Shown piece after piece: positions 21,578-33,500 of a stretch of 64,000 nucleotides of DNA (within the stretch, counting starts at the first letter, position 1; the number at the start of each line of letters is the position of its first letter). The notes under the pieces were generated by a model, which was not told where the DNA came from, made no database searches, and saw only the letters and a program-made list of their open reading frames with translations. The position numbers were made by a program, and so were the translations under genes. This DNA is from Budorcas taxicolor (Eukaryota; Chordata; Mammalia; Artiodactyla; Bovidae). Location: contig NC_068910.1 of assembly GCF_023091745.1 (NCBI RefSeq), positions 9,708,272 through 9,772,271 of the forward strand, given 5' to 3'.

Positions 21578-22139
21578 TGCACAGTGGTATCTGTTTTATT
21601 TTGTGTTTCTCTAATGACATACACTGTTGAACGTTTTTTCCTGTTTATTTGCCATCAGTGTATCTCCTCTGGAGAGGTGTTCTGATCTTCAAAGTTTTTT
21701 CCTATTGTGGAGTATTTTGAAATCCATTTTATGTACCAGTCTTTTATCAGCTAAGTCTTTTGAAACCACATACCAATCAGGTTTTTGTCCCCACTACATC
21801 ACTAAAACTGCTCCTGTCAAGGTCACCAGTAGTTAATTCTCATTTTCCTTGATTCATGAGCAGCATCTGACACCTACCTTCCTCTTTGATGGATAGTCCC
21901 GGAGGCTTCCACAGCTCCTCAGTCACTGCTGGTGTTCCTCCCCTATCCCTGACCACTCCTACTCTGATTCCTTTGCTGCTTTTTTCTCATTGAAGCCTCT
22001 AAACTTTGCGTGTCTTGGGACTCAGTACAATCTGTTTTCCATTCATACTCCTTCATTGGTGATCTCAAGCCACTTCACGGCTTAGACAGCCATCTATAAC
22101 TATTGTGCATTAAGTTGAGAGCATCTGAGAGCGTCTGTA

Positions 22140-22900
22140 TCAGCGAGGGGATTCAGGGTGGACAGCAGGGTATGAGTATGTAGGTGTGAGGGTCCATCTC
22201 GTCGGGTGTGTGTGGGCTGGGTGTTGCACAGCAGTATGTGGCGAAATGTAGGTCAGCAGACCTGGCCCACAATTAAAGGCTTCACAGTTCAAACTATTAG
22301 GACCGTTAAAACCGTTAGCAGCTTGCTGTGGCAGGAGCCGGGCCCAGGGGAAGGGAATGCGCTCATTGGTCCGAGCGCATCCTGGGGGCGTGGCCACACA
22401 GCTTAGGCAACCTCCTCGGGAGCAAGCGGCCTCTAGATCAGGCGCGTGCAGGCCCTCAGAGGTGGAGGCAGGAGGGGGTTGGGCAGGGCAGGCTGGAGCC
22501 TGGCGGGTGGGGGGTGGGGAGTCGGGGGACGGCGGGGTGGGGGGGTTGTGGGACGGGGGGGGGGGCCGGTTCGGGGGATGGGGGGTGGTGGTATCGGAGA
22601 CGGGGGTCGGGGGATGGGGGATGGGAGGTGGGGGTGGGGGTGTTAGGATTAGGGTTAGCCCTTTCTTTCTCTGTGAGGAAAGACCACCCTGGCTCTTCAA
22701 GGGACTTGACTTCAGCTTCCTTGGGGAGCTGTTTTCGTCAGATTCTTTGGGGACGAAGGCCTCCCGGCCTGCCTCAGAGACCAGGAAGAGTCCGCCCCCG
22801 AAGTCAGGATGAACCGGAACCCAGGGAAACCCACTGGGATTGGTCACTGATTATTATGACGGGAAATCCCTTGGCGGGATCTGGAAAGGACAAGGAATGA
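22140..22900 (+). promoter_or_regulatory. IHO1: Candidate IHO1 promoter and first non-coding exon
   Basis: This is the only CpG/GC-rich block between C3orf84 and the first IHO1 coding exon. An inverted ATTGG (CCAAT box) at about 22364 sits inside the inverted repeat TGCGCTC...GAGCGCA. It is followed by a GC-box-like GGGGGCGTGGCC near 22383, another ATTGG near 22838 and an E2F-like TTGGCGGGA near 22871. In human the IHO1 start lies at a comparable place between the neighbours. I cannot fix the exon boundary. Confidence 0.5.
22500..22660 (+). repeat. G-run tract with telomere-like end
   Basis: Over about 140 bases the plus strand carries more than fifteen runs of three or more G. It ends in GTTAGGATTAGGGTTAG (22642-22658), which resembles two to three TTAGGG units. 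It can form G-quadruplexes in principle. The proline-rich open frame on the other strand is an artefact of this composition. Confidence 0.75.
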
Positions 22901-23839
22901 CTTATTTAGTCTACGATCCCAGAGCATGTCTCCTGGTAGAAGAGACTGAAAATGAGAAAGAGCGACTGTACCGAGGTTGAGGCAGGCCTGGTGGAGGCCA
23001 GAGAGAGAGACTAGTTTTTCCTGTGGCCAAGTAGGGGCTCTTGGAGGACCCTGCAGTGCGATCTCAAGATTGTCTTAGTTGAAGATGGGGTCAGATGGGA
23101 GGGCTCGGAGCCCCTCAGGACACACCCTCTTCAGCCCCATATATTCCTCCCTGCACATAACCATGCCAAGGCCCTTCTTGTGGAAATAGTCACTTGCACT
23201 GAAACCTTTCCCTTCCTTTTCTGCTTCCTTTAATGGGATTGGGGGATGAGAGAGGGAGGGAACTCAGCCCTTGTAAGTTGTTAATATGTGCATTTCAATT
23301 TTCATTTACCTTAAAATAGCTAAGGTCCAACTAAGAATGACTACCTCTTCATTACTAGTGTTATACTAGTTATCTGTGAGGAGAGGGATTTTTGTAGATG
23401 GGATTTCTAGCCTCTGAGAATATAAAAGCATGTATACAAATAGCATGGTGACAGGTGACTGCACAGAGGACAGGTAAACTGAGACTCTTGGCACATCAAG
23501 CACCAGGTGGCCGTTAAGAACAATTGGTATAACCATGGAATTTCTTCAACCATATTTAAGAAACTTCTTAAGAGTAAGTTAGGTCTGGAACCTGGGGAGT
23601 AAGTTATTCTAAACCCCAAACAACAGGTTATATAAATTACTCTATCAGCATAAACAGAAGTGAAAAACAATAGAGGATTTATTATCTATATGTAGTTATA
23701 ATAACCTTGTAAAAAATAATGACCTTATAGTGATATGTATACAAGTGTCTAGATTCTAAATCTACACTTTAGATGGAGGAAATTCTGCTAGTGTGGATGG
23801 AAGAAAAAAAACTTGGGCTATCAAAAAAACTCGGACATA
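22901..23839. other. IHO1 5' intron segment, no element recognised
   Basis: The sequence looks unique and AT-richer downstream of the GC block. I see no supported exon or repeat. Confidence 0.45.
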
Positions 23840-24013
23840 CAGACCCCATAGACTGTAGCCTGTAAGGCTGGTCTGTCCATGGAATTCTCCAGGCAAAAAT
23901 ACTGGAGTGGGTTGCCATTTCCTACTCCAGATCTTCCTGACCCAGGAATCCAACCCAGGTCTCTCCTGCATTGCAGGCAGATTCTTTACCATCTGAACCA
24001 CTAGGGAAGCCCC
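23840..24013 (-). mobile_element. Bov-tA SINE, reversed, 5'-diverged
   Basis: A Bov-A body (ACCCCATAGACTGTAGCC, ACTGGAGTGGGTTGCCATTT) leads to the reversed tRNA head (CCACTAGGGAAGCCCC). Confidence 0.9.
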
Positions 24014-24251
24014 AAACATGAGGATCAGGAATCCCATATTTACTTTATCTCCTTTATTAAAATATATAATAAAGTCTGTGATGATCCAGGGACTTAAATG
24101 TAATAATTCAAAACAATGTGTTTTAAATTTATGGATATTTGGAAAGTTTTGCTCCATTGTCCTAATTTAGTTCCCATTTACTCATTTAATAATATTTTGT
24201 ATTATTTGCCAGCACTTATTATTTGCTAGGCACAATTTGTAGATTCTGAAG

Positions 24252-24307
24252 GTACGTCGCACAGAGTCGGACATGACTGAAGCGACTTAGCAGCAGCAGC
24301 AGCAGTG
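24252..24307 (+). mobile_element. Bov-A2 3' end fragment with (AGC)n
   Basis: GTCGCACAGAGTCGGACATG is followed by GAAGCGACTTAG and five AGC units. It is inserted in an old-repeat relic that resumes after it. Confidence 0.85.
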
Positions 24308-24477
24308 AACGAAACAGACAAAAATTCCTATCTTCAAAGAGCTTAAAACTACATTCTGGTAGGCATGGGTGTGCATGCTGAGACACAAAATATGATAAAT
24401 TAATAAAATATATAATGTATTACGATGATAGGGTAGACAAAAAGCAGGGAAAAGACATAGTGATGATGATGATGATG

Positions 24478-24592
24478 GTTTTGGCCTCACCACTTTGGCA
24501 TGCAGGATCCTAGTTCCCTGACCAGGGATCGAACCTGTGCTCCCTGCAGTGGAAGCTCAGAGTCCTAACCACTGGACAGCCAGGGAATTCCC
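24478..24592 (-). mobile_element. CHR-type SINE, reversed, behind a (GAT)n tract
   Basis: It has a reversed CHR body (GTTCCCTGACCAGGGATCGA) and head (TAACCACTGGACAGCCAGGG). A (GAT)n tract at about 24460-24477 abuts its T-rich end. Confidence 0.9.
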
Positions 24593-25985
24593 ATATAAGG
24601 GCTTTTGTGTTTCTTTTACTGTGAACCATTGGCTCAGATGTCCTGACCATTTTCTGTAAGATTTGTAGTGTGATACAAAATTTTCTTTTTAAAAATGTTA
24701 TGTAGTCAGATTTGTCAGTTTTTTTCTTCCAGACTTTTTGAGTCAAAGTTTTCCCCACTTCCAGGCTATAGAGAAATTTACCAGTTTCCTCCATCCCAGT
24801 GCTTTTACGGTTGCATATTTATCTCTGATTGATTTGTAATATTTTGTAACACATGGTGAACGGACTAGATCTGATTTTTTTTTCATATATCTATTCAGTT
24901 ATCCCAACTCTACTTTAAAATGTTTATCTCTCCCCAACAAATTTGAGATACTACCTTTATCATAAACATACATTTCCATTTTCAGAAAGATTTATTGCTC
25001 TGTTCTATTCTGGTTTGTCTATCTAATCCTGTGCCAATTTATGTGATGAGATGTGAGGAAACATCTTGCGTTGTTCCTGATTTTAGTGGGAACGTTTTTA
25101 GTTTCTGACCATTAAGTGGTAATGTTAGCACAATATTGTAAATCAACTATGCCCCAGTGAAAAATTTTTTAAAAAGTATGATGTTAACTTTGGGTTTGGG
25201 GGTAGATGTTTTCTATCAAGTTGAGGAAATTTCTGTTTTTTCACTTTGCTGAGAGTTTTTATCATGAATGGGTGTTGGATTTTATCAAATGCTTTTTTGT
25301 ATCAATATGGTTGTACACTTTTTCTTCTTTAGCCTGTTGATGTAATGAATTAGCAGTTCAATTCAGTCTCTCAGTCGTGTCTGACTCTGTGGCCCCATGG
25401 ACTGCAGTACGCCAGGTCTCCCTGTCCATCACCAACTCCTGGAGTTTACTCACACTCATGTCCATTGAGCCAGTGATGCCATCCAACCATCTATCTCATC
25501 CTCTGTCGTCCCCTTCTCCTGCTTTCAATCTTTCCCAGCATCGGGATCTTTTCAAATGTGTCAGTTCTTTGCAAACTCTAAAGTATTAGAGTTTCAGCTT
25601 CAATATCAGTCCTATAATCCTAATGGATTACATTAATTGATTTTCAAATGCTGAACTAGCCTTGCTTGCATCTCCTGTTGTGTATAATTCTTTCTATGCA
25701 TTGTTGGATTCAGTTTGCCAATAATTTGATGAGGACTTTGCATGTATATTCATGAGAGACACTGGTCTATAGTCTTCTTTTTTTGTAATGTCTTTGTCTG
25801 GTTATATTATTAGCATAATGTTGGCCTCATAGAATGAGCTAGAAAGTGTCCCTTCTGCCACCTCTTGGGTGACGTTATGCAGAATTAGTATGGTTTCTTC
25901 TATAAATGAATTGGTAGAATTTACCTGTGAACCCATCTGGACAATATTGCCAGTTTTTAAAATGAATTTTATTCAGTTTTCATCT
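24593..25985 (-). mobile_element. L1 ORF2 region, antisense, interrupted by BovB
   Basis: It reads as reverse-complement L1 ORF2: GGTGTTGGATTTTATCAAATG, TGCATTGTTGGATTCAGTTTG, GACACTGGTCTATAGTCTTC and GGCCTCATAGAATGAG in order. It is split by the BovB piece at 25352-25615. A short plus-oriented L1-tail-like stretch sits at about 25130-25170. Confidence 0.8.
25352..25615 (-). mobile_element. BovB (RTE) 3' end, reversed
   Basis: It has AGTTCAATTCAGTCTCTCAG, CCATCACCAACTCCTGGAG and TGCCATCCAACCATCTATCT in the BovB/ART2A order on the minus strand. Confidence 0.88.
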
Positions 25986-25999
25986 CAATGATATAGCAT

Positions 26000-26473
26000 C
26001 AGTTCAGTTCAGTCGCTCAGTCATATCTGACTCTGCGACCCCATGAACCGCAGCACGCCAGGCCTCCCTGTCCATCACCAACTCCCGGAGTTCACTCAGA
26101 CCCATGTCCATTGAGTCGGTGATGCCATCCAGCCATCTCATCCTGTCGTCCCCTTCTCCTCCCGCCCCCAATCCCTCCCAGCATCAGAGTCTTTTCCAAT
26201 GAGTCAACTCTTCACATGAGGTGGCCAAAGTACTGGAGTTTCAGCTTCAGCATCATTCCCTCCAAAGAAATCCCAGGGCTGATCTCCTTTAGAATGGACT
26301 GGTTGGATCTCCTTGCAGTCCAAGGGACTCTCAACACCACAGTTCAAAAGCATCAATTCTTCAGTGCTCAGCTTTCTTTACAGTCCAACTCTCACATCCA
26401 TACATGACTACTGGAAAAACCATAGCCTTGACCAGACGGACCTTATTACTTTGCCAACAAAGGTCCGTCTGGC
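26000..26473 (-). mobile_element. BovB (RTE) 3' end, reversed, ending in a fold-back
   Basis: This is a long BovB 3' copy (AGTTCAGTTCAGTCGCTCAG to CATAGCCTTGACCAGACGGA) on the minus strand. At its distal end the order flips: CCAGACGGACCTT (26432-26444) is followed after 15 bases by its perfect reverse complement (26460-26472). Confidence 0.92.
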
Positions 26474-26499
26474 ATAGAACCTATTTATCAAGAATTATT

Positions 26500-26650
26500 A
26501 GAATTTGAGCTATTTAGCCTATCTGAATCTTCACAAGCTTTTAAGTGGGGATAACAAAATCTGCCTCACAAAATCATTAAGCTTATATTCTGCAATGTGT
26601 CTAGCACTGTGCCTAGCACATAGTAGATACTGTGAAAGTAGTACTACCTT
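26500..26650 (+). mobile_element. MIR SINE relic
   Basis: It contains a diverged MIR 3' part: GTGGGGATAACAAAATCTGCC, then GTGTCTAGCACTGTGCCTAG and CACATAGTAGATACTG. Confidence 0.7.
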
Positions 26651-27536
26651 TAGCCCCTTGATTCTGTGGTCTGTTGACTTAACTTTCTTGCAAAACAAAT
26701 GCTTATAAACACACAAATGCGTGTAATATTTTAGAACGTTAGAAAACTTCAGTGTAATAAATTAAACAAGGTTAAATTATATTAAGTGTATACCAAACTA
26801 CCTGTATTTGTTCAGAACTTATGCTTCATCTTATCTAGATCTATATTGGGGATCTCATATGTGTGGGTGTCATTTTCTGATGCTCTCAGTGGTAATATAC
26901 AATCCTATACATATGAATGTTCTCTGGCATCAAGGAGACAAAATTGAAAATTGGGCTTGTTTCATAAAATCCAGGCTCTGTGATCATCATATGAACTGTA
27001 TTATGTAGTATGTTAGATTGGCAGTGAGCGGAGTAGGAAACTGCTGTAAGAGGTGTGGGAAGACACTTTTGCCCAAAGCACTTATTCTTCAACCAGCTTC
27101 ATACTGCCCAAATTCCACAGCTTTCTTGGCATTCCAACATCCTATGGACTGAGAAGAACTAGTCTTTTTGGGAAAGGTTATAGATTAAGTTATTCATTGT
27201 ATCAGGCAATGAAAGAGGGGTTTATTGGTCTTTTTCTAAAAGCAGATTATTACTAGAGGTGGCAGAACAAGAAACGAGAAAGCAAAGGATGGAAGGCAAA
27301 TTTACTTTTTTACAGGTGGCTGGGTTTGGGCTCTGGTGTTTGCATGCAATTTAACTGCAAGGAAAAAAAACAACACAAAACCTACTTCTGGCAGATATGT
27401 AATGGGAATTTTCATCAACTGGATGAGAATATAACTGCTGAAATGCCCTCATCTACATATAACAGTCACTGTAAAGTAATCTTTGGAAAAAGTACTGTGT
27501 TAACCTTTTAAATGAATGTTCCTCTCTTTTTAAAAG
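26651..27536. other. IHO1 intron before the first coding exon
   Basis: This AT-rich unique sequence has no recognised element. It ends in the acceptor CCTCTCTTTTTAAAAG before 27537. Confidence 0.45.
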
Positions 27537-27551
27537 GAATAATCATAAGAC

Positions 27552-30500
27552 ATGAATTTTAATGTCTGGAATATCAAAGATATGTTCAGTATCCCCTCAG
27601 GCTCCGGGTAAGTTTTCTGATTATGTATTCTTCTACTTGAGAGGATTGATTTCATGAAAACAGGCTCCCCTTTGTATGGGTTTATAGTAATAGAGTTACC
27701 CTGTATAGCTTCTTCCCCTTGCTTGTCACCACTGTAACCCCCTCATCCTGTCTTCTCCCTTTGCCTATTTTCTGATTATAAAATTAGTATCAATTCAGCT
27801 ACGTGTGTTAATTGAACAGTGACTGTCTAGCACCAGACCTAGGGACTCTGAGGCCTGTGAGAGTTAGACATGGTCCAACCTCTAGAAACTCTTACCTCAT
27901 TTGGAGCAATTGCTATTGAAACAGCGAGGAGCAAACTCAAGACAATGTATTCAGCTGTGTCGTACAATTCATAGGTACCATGAAATTAAGGCCCACTCCA
28001 GCTGCTAACAGGGCTCATTGAAACACTGCTCCCTCTACCACTCCGCTGAAGTACTTAGGTTGGTGTCCTCTAGCCATGCAGAAGGGCCTGTTATTGCTAG
28101 CTTGGTGGGTGTGCCCCAGAAGTGGTATATATGGAGGGATTTCGAATTGTTTTTGGCATGCTTTAACCTGGTGGCTCAGAGGTTAATGCGTCTGCCCGCA
28201 ATGCTGGAGACCTGGGTTCGATCCCTGGGTCTGGAAGATCCCCTGGAGAAGGAAATGGCAGCCCACTCCAGTACTCTTGCCTGGAGAATCCCCACGGACA
28301 GAGGAGGTCGGTGGGCTACAGTCCACGGGGTCGCAAACAGTCGGACACGACTGAGCGACTTCACTTTCACTTTAATCTTTGAATAGGTTTTTTTCCTCCT
28401 AACACCTTCCTAAAGACAGAAAAAAACCTAAAACATTGTTCTTTTTTTTTTTCCCTTGAAAAGAAAAAAAAGGCTTACAGTTGATACAGAGTAGGGGAAA
28501 AAATATATGTTTAATTTCAGATCGTAGCTTGAAGACACAAATCCTACATGACTTCTGTAGGCTCACAGAGCTGTTTCTTTTCCAGCCCAGCTAATTATTC
28601 TCTTTGACCTAAGAACAGAGTCACAGAGAACTATTTAGCTATTTTGAGCAATGATTATGCAAACCATATTATAATATATGTGTGTAGCCCATTATCTTAG
28701 CTAATCTTAGAAAATGATTCTATGAGTCAAAATAATTTCTCTTCTCTGTTCTGAACAAGTAGGGTTTCTCTCTTTCTTGTATTAATATATAATGATTCCT
28801 TTGGCTTAGAATATGTACTTATGTGCTATCTATTTTAAATTTAGCATTTGGAAAAGGAATGATCTGCCTGTGTGTTTTAATGAAAAGGATGTTTTCTTGG
28901 GTTATACAACAGCATTAAGTAACAAACTGTTATTGAGATGTCTTTCAAGTAAAAACTTGGAGACTATATGTTTTGTCTATCCACTTATGTGCTATGGACT
29001 CAGTACACTGTATTCAAGTGTGATTGTATCATTATCAATATCATTATCCCCTTCAAATGTGAGATTTAGACTGGCATAGGTATCCATGGGAAGCAAGTTG
29101 GAGGTCCACAGCTAGAAGTATTTAAAACAAGCAAGGATAAGACACTAAAGTGTAAAAGGGAATAATACAGTGCTTAATGGATCTTTCTGTGTGCAAATCT
29201 GAGTTGATCATATTCTTCAGTCTGTATGAGACCTATATTAGTCTGCCTGGGTTGCCACAACAAAGTACAATAAACTGGATGGCTTAAACAACAGAAAGTT
29301 ATTTTCTCACAGTTCTGGAGATTGAAAAGTCTTTTAGAATTGAAAGTCCTATGCCAGCATGGTTGGTTTTTGGTGAAGACTCCCTTCTTGGCTTGCAGAC
29401 AATTGCCTTTTTCTGTGTCCTCACATGATGGAGAAAGAATGAGGGTAAGCTGTTTGGTGTCTGTTCTTATCAGGACACTAATCTCATCAGGAGGGTCCCA
29501 TCCTCCTTACTTCATCTAATCCTAATTACTTCCTAAAGGCCCTATTTCCAAAACTCATCAACATGCAGTGTGCAGGGGACTAGGAAGTCAAAAAAAGCTA
29601 GCATTCTGCCCAGAATATTCTGAAATAATTTTGAGTTATGGTTTTCATTTGTTCAGGATTGTTTGTCTACTTGATATACTTTTATCTTCTTGCTTAATTT
29701 CAGGGCCACTAAGTCATCTAACTTGAATAACAATCAGACTGATTACTCCAATCTCAGCGATTCCCAGTTCCTTTTTGGATCCCAGTTCTGTCCAGAAAGT
29801 TCACAGACTCTGTCAACGGCCTTGGACTCTGAAGTCCACTTGAGACATCCAAAACAGTCACAACAGAATTCTCTGGATGTGAGTTTGAATTCCAGAATTT
29901 CTCTGCACATGTTTCACAGTCATTATGGAGATAAACTGTAAAGATGACTTATTCTGCTGGATTACATTTTAGAATTGTACACCTCTAAGGATCACTGCCC
30001 TAAATAGATTTCTGTTTGATTGGTGATTCATTTGACTTGGTAGTCTGAAATGGACAACATTTATATTTGCATTTTCTTCTATTACTAAAGCAACACAGAA
30101 CATTTCCAGTGCTTTGACCACTCCTAGGGAGTGCCAAATATTACATGACATTTTCTAGGGCTTGTCATATTATTGTTTGTGGATATTCAGTAATAAAAAG
30201 AACTTTAGAAAAATAGGGACGAAGTAATATAAATATTATTCTATATGGACTTTTTCTTCCTAAGAAACATCAGATGCTTTGTGGATTTAGTCATTAACTC
30301 CTTGAAGAAGGAGATGAGGATACTGAGGCCTAAGTTGATGAATAAGGGCCAGAAAATGTGAAAGTAAAAGTCACTCAGTTGTGTCCGACTCTTTGCAACC
30401 CCATGGACTATACAGTTCATGGAATTCTCCAGGCCAGAATACTGGAGTGGGTAGCCATCCCCTTCTCCAGGGGATCTTCCCAACCTAGGGATCAAACCCA

Positions 30501-33500
30501 GGTCTCCTGCATTGCAGGTGGATTCTTTATCAGCTGAGCCACAAGGGAAGCCCGAGGGCCAGAATCTCTTGGTTTTTTGGAGATCAGCTTGTTTTCTTTT
30601 GTGAGTCAGAAATATTTTTTTTTAATTTATTTATTTTGGTCTAGAACCAGATTTAACTTTATACACAGACTTAACTGCATCAGATAGACTTAATAAGAAT
30701 AGGCCACTCCTGTAACTTAGTAAGGTATGCTCTGAGATAAGTATTTTAGTACAAAAATTGGTACCCAGTGATATGAAGGAGTAAGTATACTACCTGAAAG
30801 TTTCAGAGTAAGTTTTGCTTTGGAATGCAGGAAATGGCTTACCATGTGCCATTTACATTATATGTCAAACTTATCAGTAAGTCTAGTTCATCAGCAACTG
30901 AGCAACAACAACTTGAGTTAAACTTACTAATATAAAAACTTTAACACATTACCTCAACACAGCATAATTTTCTGTTGTTCCCTTTAAACTTATACAATTG
31001 ATTTTAAGCCATTTTAGCTAACATTTTAAATATCTCTGAGCTGGTAAGGCAGAAATTATACTAGTAAAAAGAGTTGCTTTTCTTTCATATAATTTTCTGG
31101 TACATATGAAATAAAAAGGAAATACTACATGCTGCATTGGATTTTAGTATTATAGTTTGCACTTAAGTGTAACTCTGCTTTGTATAGAAAATAGTGAATT
31201 CTATAAATATTTTTATGTGTGAAATGCTATGATGTTTTTCTTTTCCACTGAACAGAGTGAACCTAGTATTTTCACAAAGTACCAAACAAAACCCCAGCTG
31301 CTTGGAGGAGATACAAAAGATGGAGGCTTGTTTCCTCTTCCTTTGTCTCTTGGAAAACCAAAAGGCCTCTTGGAACAGTTTGAGGAGAAAAAGAAAAGTG
31401 CAAAAGACAAATGTGACAGGTACACAAAAACCTTTCAAGTGGATGAGACAGCTTCTCTTTTCTGAGTGAAATAGCAAATGGAATGTCAGTAGTTGAATAA
31501 TTCAGTTTCAGCATGATAGTATTCTTACTTTTACAGCCCATCTAGTAACTACCCTTTATTTGCTTTCTTAGGCTGCCACAGTTTTGGTGTCTCTGAATAT
31601 TAAGCTAAAGGACTTCTTAGAGAAATGTAATATTCAAGTAATGTTAGGTTTATTCTGCCTAAAATTCTGTCCTTTTTCTTCAGATCATCAGACTTAGGAA
31701 GTTAGTTAACATTTGTTTCAGGGTCAAGAATATAGCACATGAATTATTAAATCATAGTTCAGGCTGATTTTCTCACTTTGAAATGTTGGTATTTTTAAAG
31801 ATACAGCCTACATTTTATACATATTCTTATTTGTTTTATATATATTTATAATATATATATAAGCAAATTTAGGACTACTACATTAATTTGCAAATAAATA
31901 CGCTGCAGTCACTGAGGAGATTAACTTGTTCATTTCTCCATAGTAAATTATTATGAGGACATCCTTAGTTATCATAGAGGTTGTAACACCCAAGCAGAAA
32001 CATACTCTATTCTTTCTGTAACAGTAAAGATGTGTCATGTAGCATCACCACTAATACTTCCATGTTGTTTTTGTTGTTGTTTAGTTGCTCAGTCGTGTCT
32101 GACTCTTTGTGTTCCCACAGACTGTAGCCCACCAGGTTCCTCTGTCCATGGGATTTTCCAGGCAAGATTATTGGAGTGGGTTGCCATTTCCTTCTCCAGG
32201 GGATCTTCCCGATCCAGGGAAAACTCATATCTCTGTGTCAACTGCATTAGGAGCCAGAATTTCTTAAAGAATTCTAGATTAGGAATTCTTTAAAAGATTA
32301 GGTATATTCTCCACTGTATACCTATATTCCTTTAGTGATAAAAGCAAAATACTCTATTTGAAGTGTTTGATTCTGCTGGTAAGTAAACACTTCCCAAATG
32401 TTGACAGATTTCTTTCCTCTAGGAATCTAGGCTCTAGGATTCATAACAATGGTACAGTACTACACATGAGCAGGCCCCTCTCATCTTACTGCTTCAAATA
32501 AATTAGTCTTAAGCTTTTTGTTCTCTGGGCTTTTGGATTATATTATTTTGTTTGACCATAATTTCTGTCACTAAAAAAACTTTTGGAAATATTGAGTTCT
32601 TGATATTTCCTTCTTCCTTCTCTCTTTCCCTCCCTTCCTTCCTATCTTTATTTCATTTTTCATTTCCTTTGCTTTTTTTGTAGTGAAATGAGTTTATTTA
32701 TTTTATTTTCCTTTTTTTTTTTTTTGGCTGCATGACTTGTGGGATGTTAATTCCCAGACCAGGGATTGAATTGAGGCCCTCAGCATTGAGAGCGTGGAGA
32801 TGTAACCACTGGACCACCAAGGAATTCCCAGAAATGAGTCTCTGTTAACAATTATTTACAAGATGGCAAAAAAAATAGTATTTCTACAGAAAGAATAGAT
32901 AAGGACACTGAAGATCCTCTTTTCCATTAAAAAAATTTCAAGTTTATGATACTGATTTAAACGCTAAGCAGAAATCGTAATTTTCATAAATTCTGGCAAA
33001 AACAAATCCCATTTTAGATTGCTGTTTTCTGTCAGTAAGTGCTTGTCAGAAATGTAATGAAGAGTGAGAAATGTTTAAATGAGAGAGAGAAAGTATACCA
33101 TTGTAAATCTGGAAGCAGGAAAGTGATAAGGCATGGTACAGAGTTAACATAAGAGATGCTACTAATCAATAAAACATGTATTTACATATTGTGTTTTGAA
33201 AGTACATGTTTTCCCAAATGAGTAGAAACAGCATATGAGGTTAGAAAAAATCTCAAAAGAAGCCTTACTCATTCACATTGCATTTGTTATAACTCTTTTG
33301 ATAGGAAGTAAACTAGCCTGGATAAAAAGGAGGATATATTAGCCCTCTTAACAACAATCTGGGAAGGACAGAGAATGAAATGAAATCAGAATCTGTCTCT
33401 TTTCTGTGCTTCCCTCCCCCTCTATGCTTCATTCTCTCCTACTAGAGACCAGCTTCCTACTAACACAGAAAAATAGACTCTCACGCCTTAGTTACAATTT

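Larger units (their letters stand above)
18595..21730 (-). mobile_element. Old L1 (L1M-type) 3' region, antisense, interrupted
   Basis: It reads as reverse-complement L1 3' sequence: TCCATGTCATTGTACCTGTC, CCTTTTTATTGCTTAGTAG, TTTATCCATTCACCTACTG and AATTATGAATAAAGCTG in order. The copy is split by a mariner (19219-20501), a Bov-A2 (20754-21023) and a BovB 3' piece (21395-21577). This gives a clear order of insertion, with the L1 oldest. Confidence 0.8.

Noticed and set aside
22140..22847. 235-codon proline-rich open frame on the minus strand
   Set aside because: It is the complement of the G-run tract. Composition explains the open frame and there is no splice or family support.
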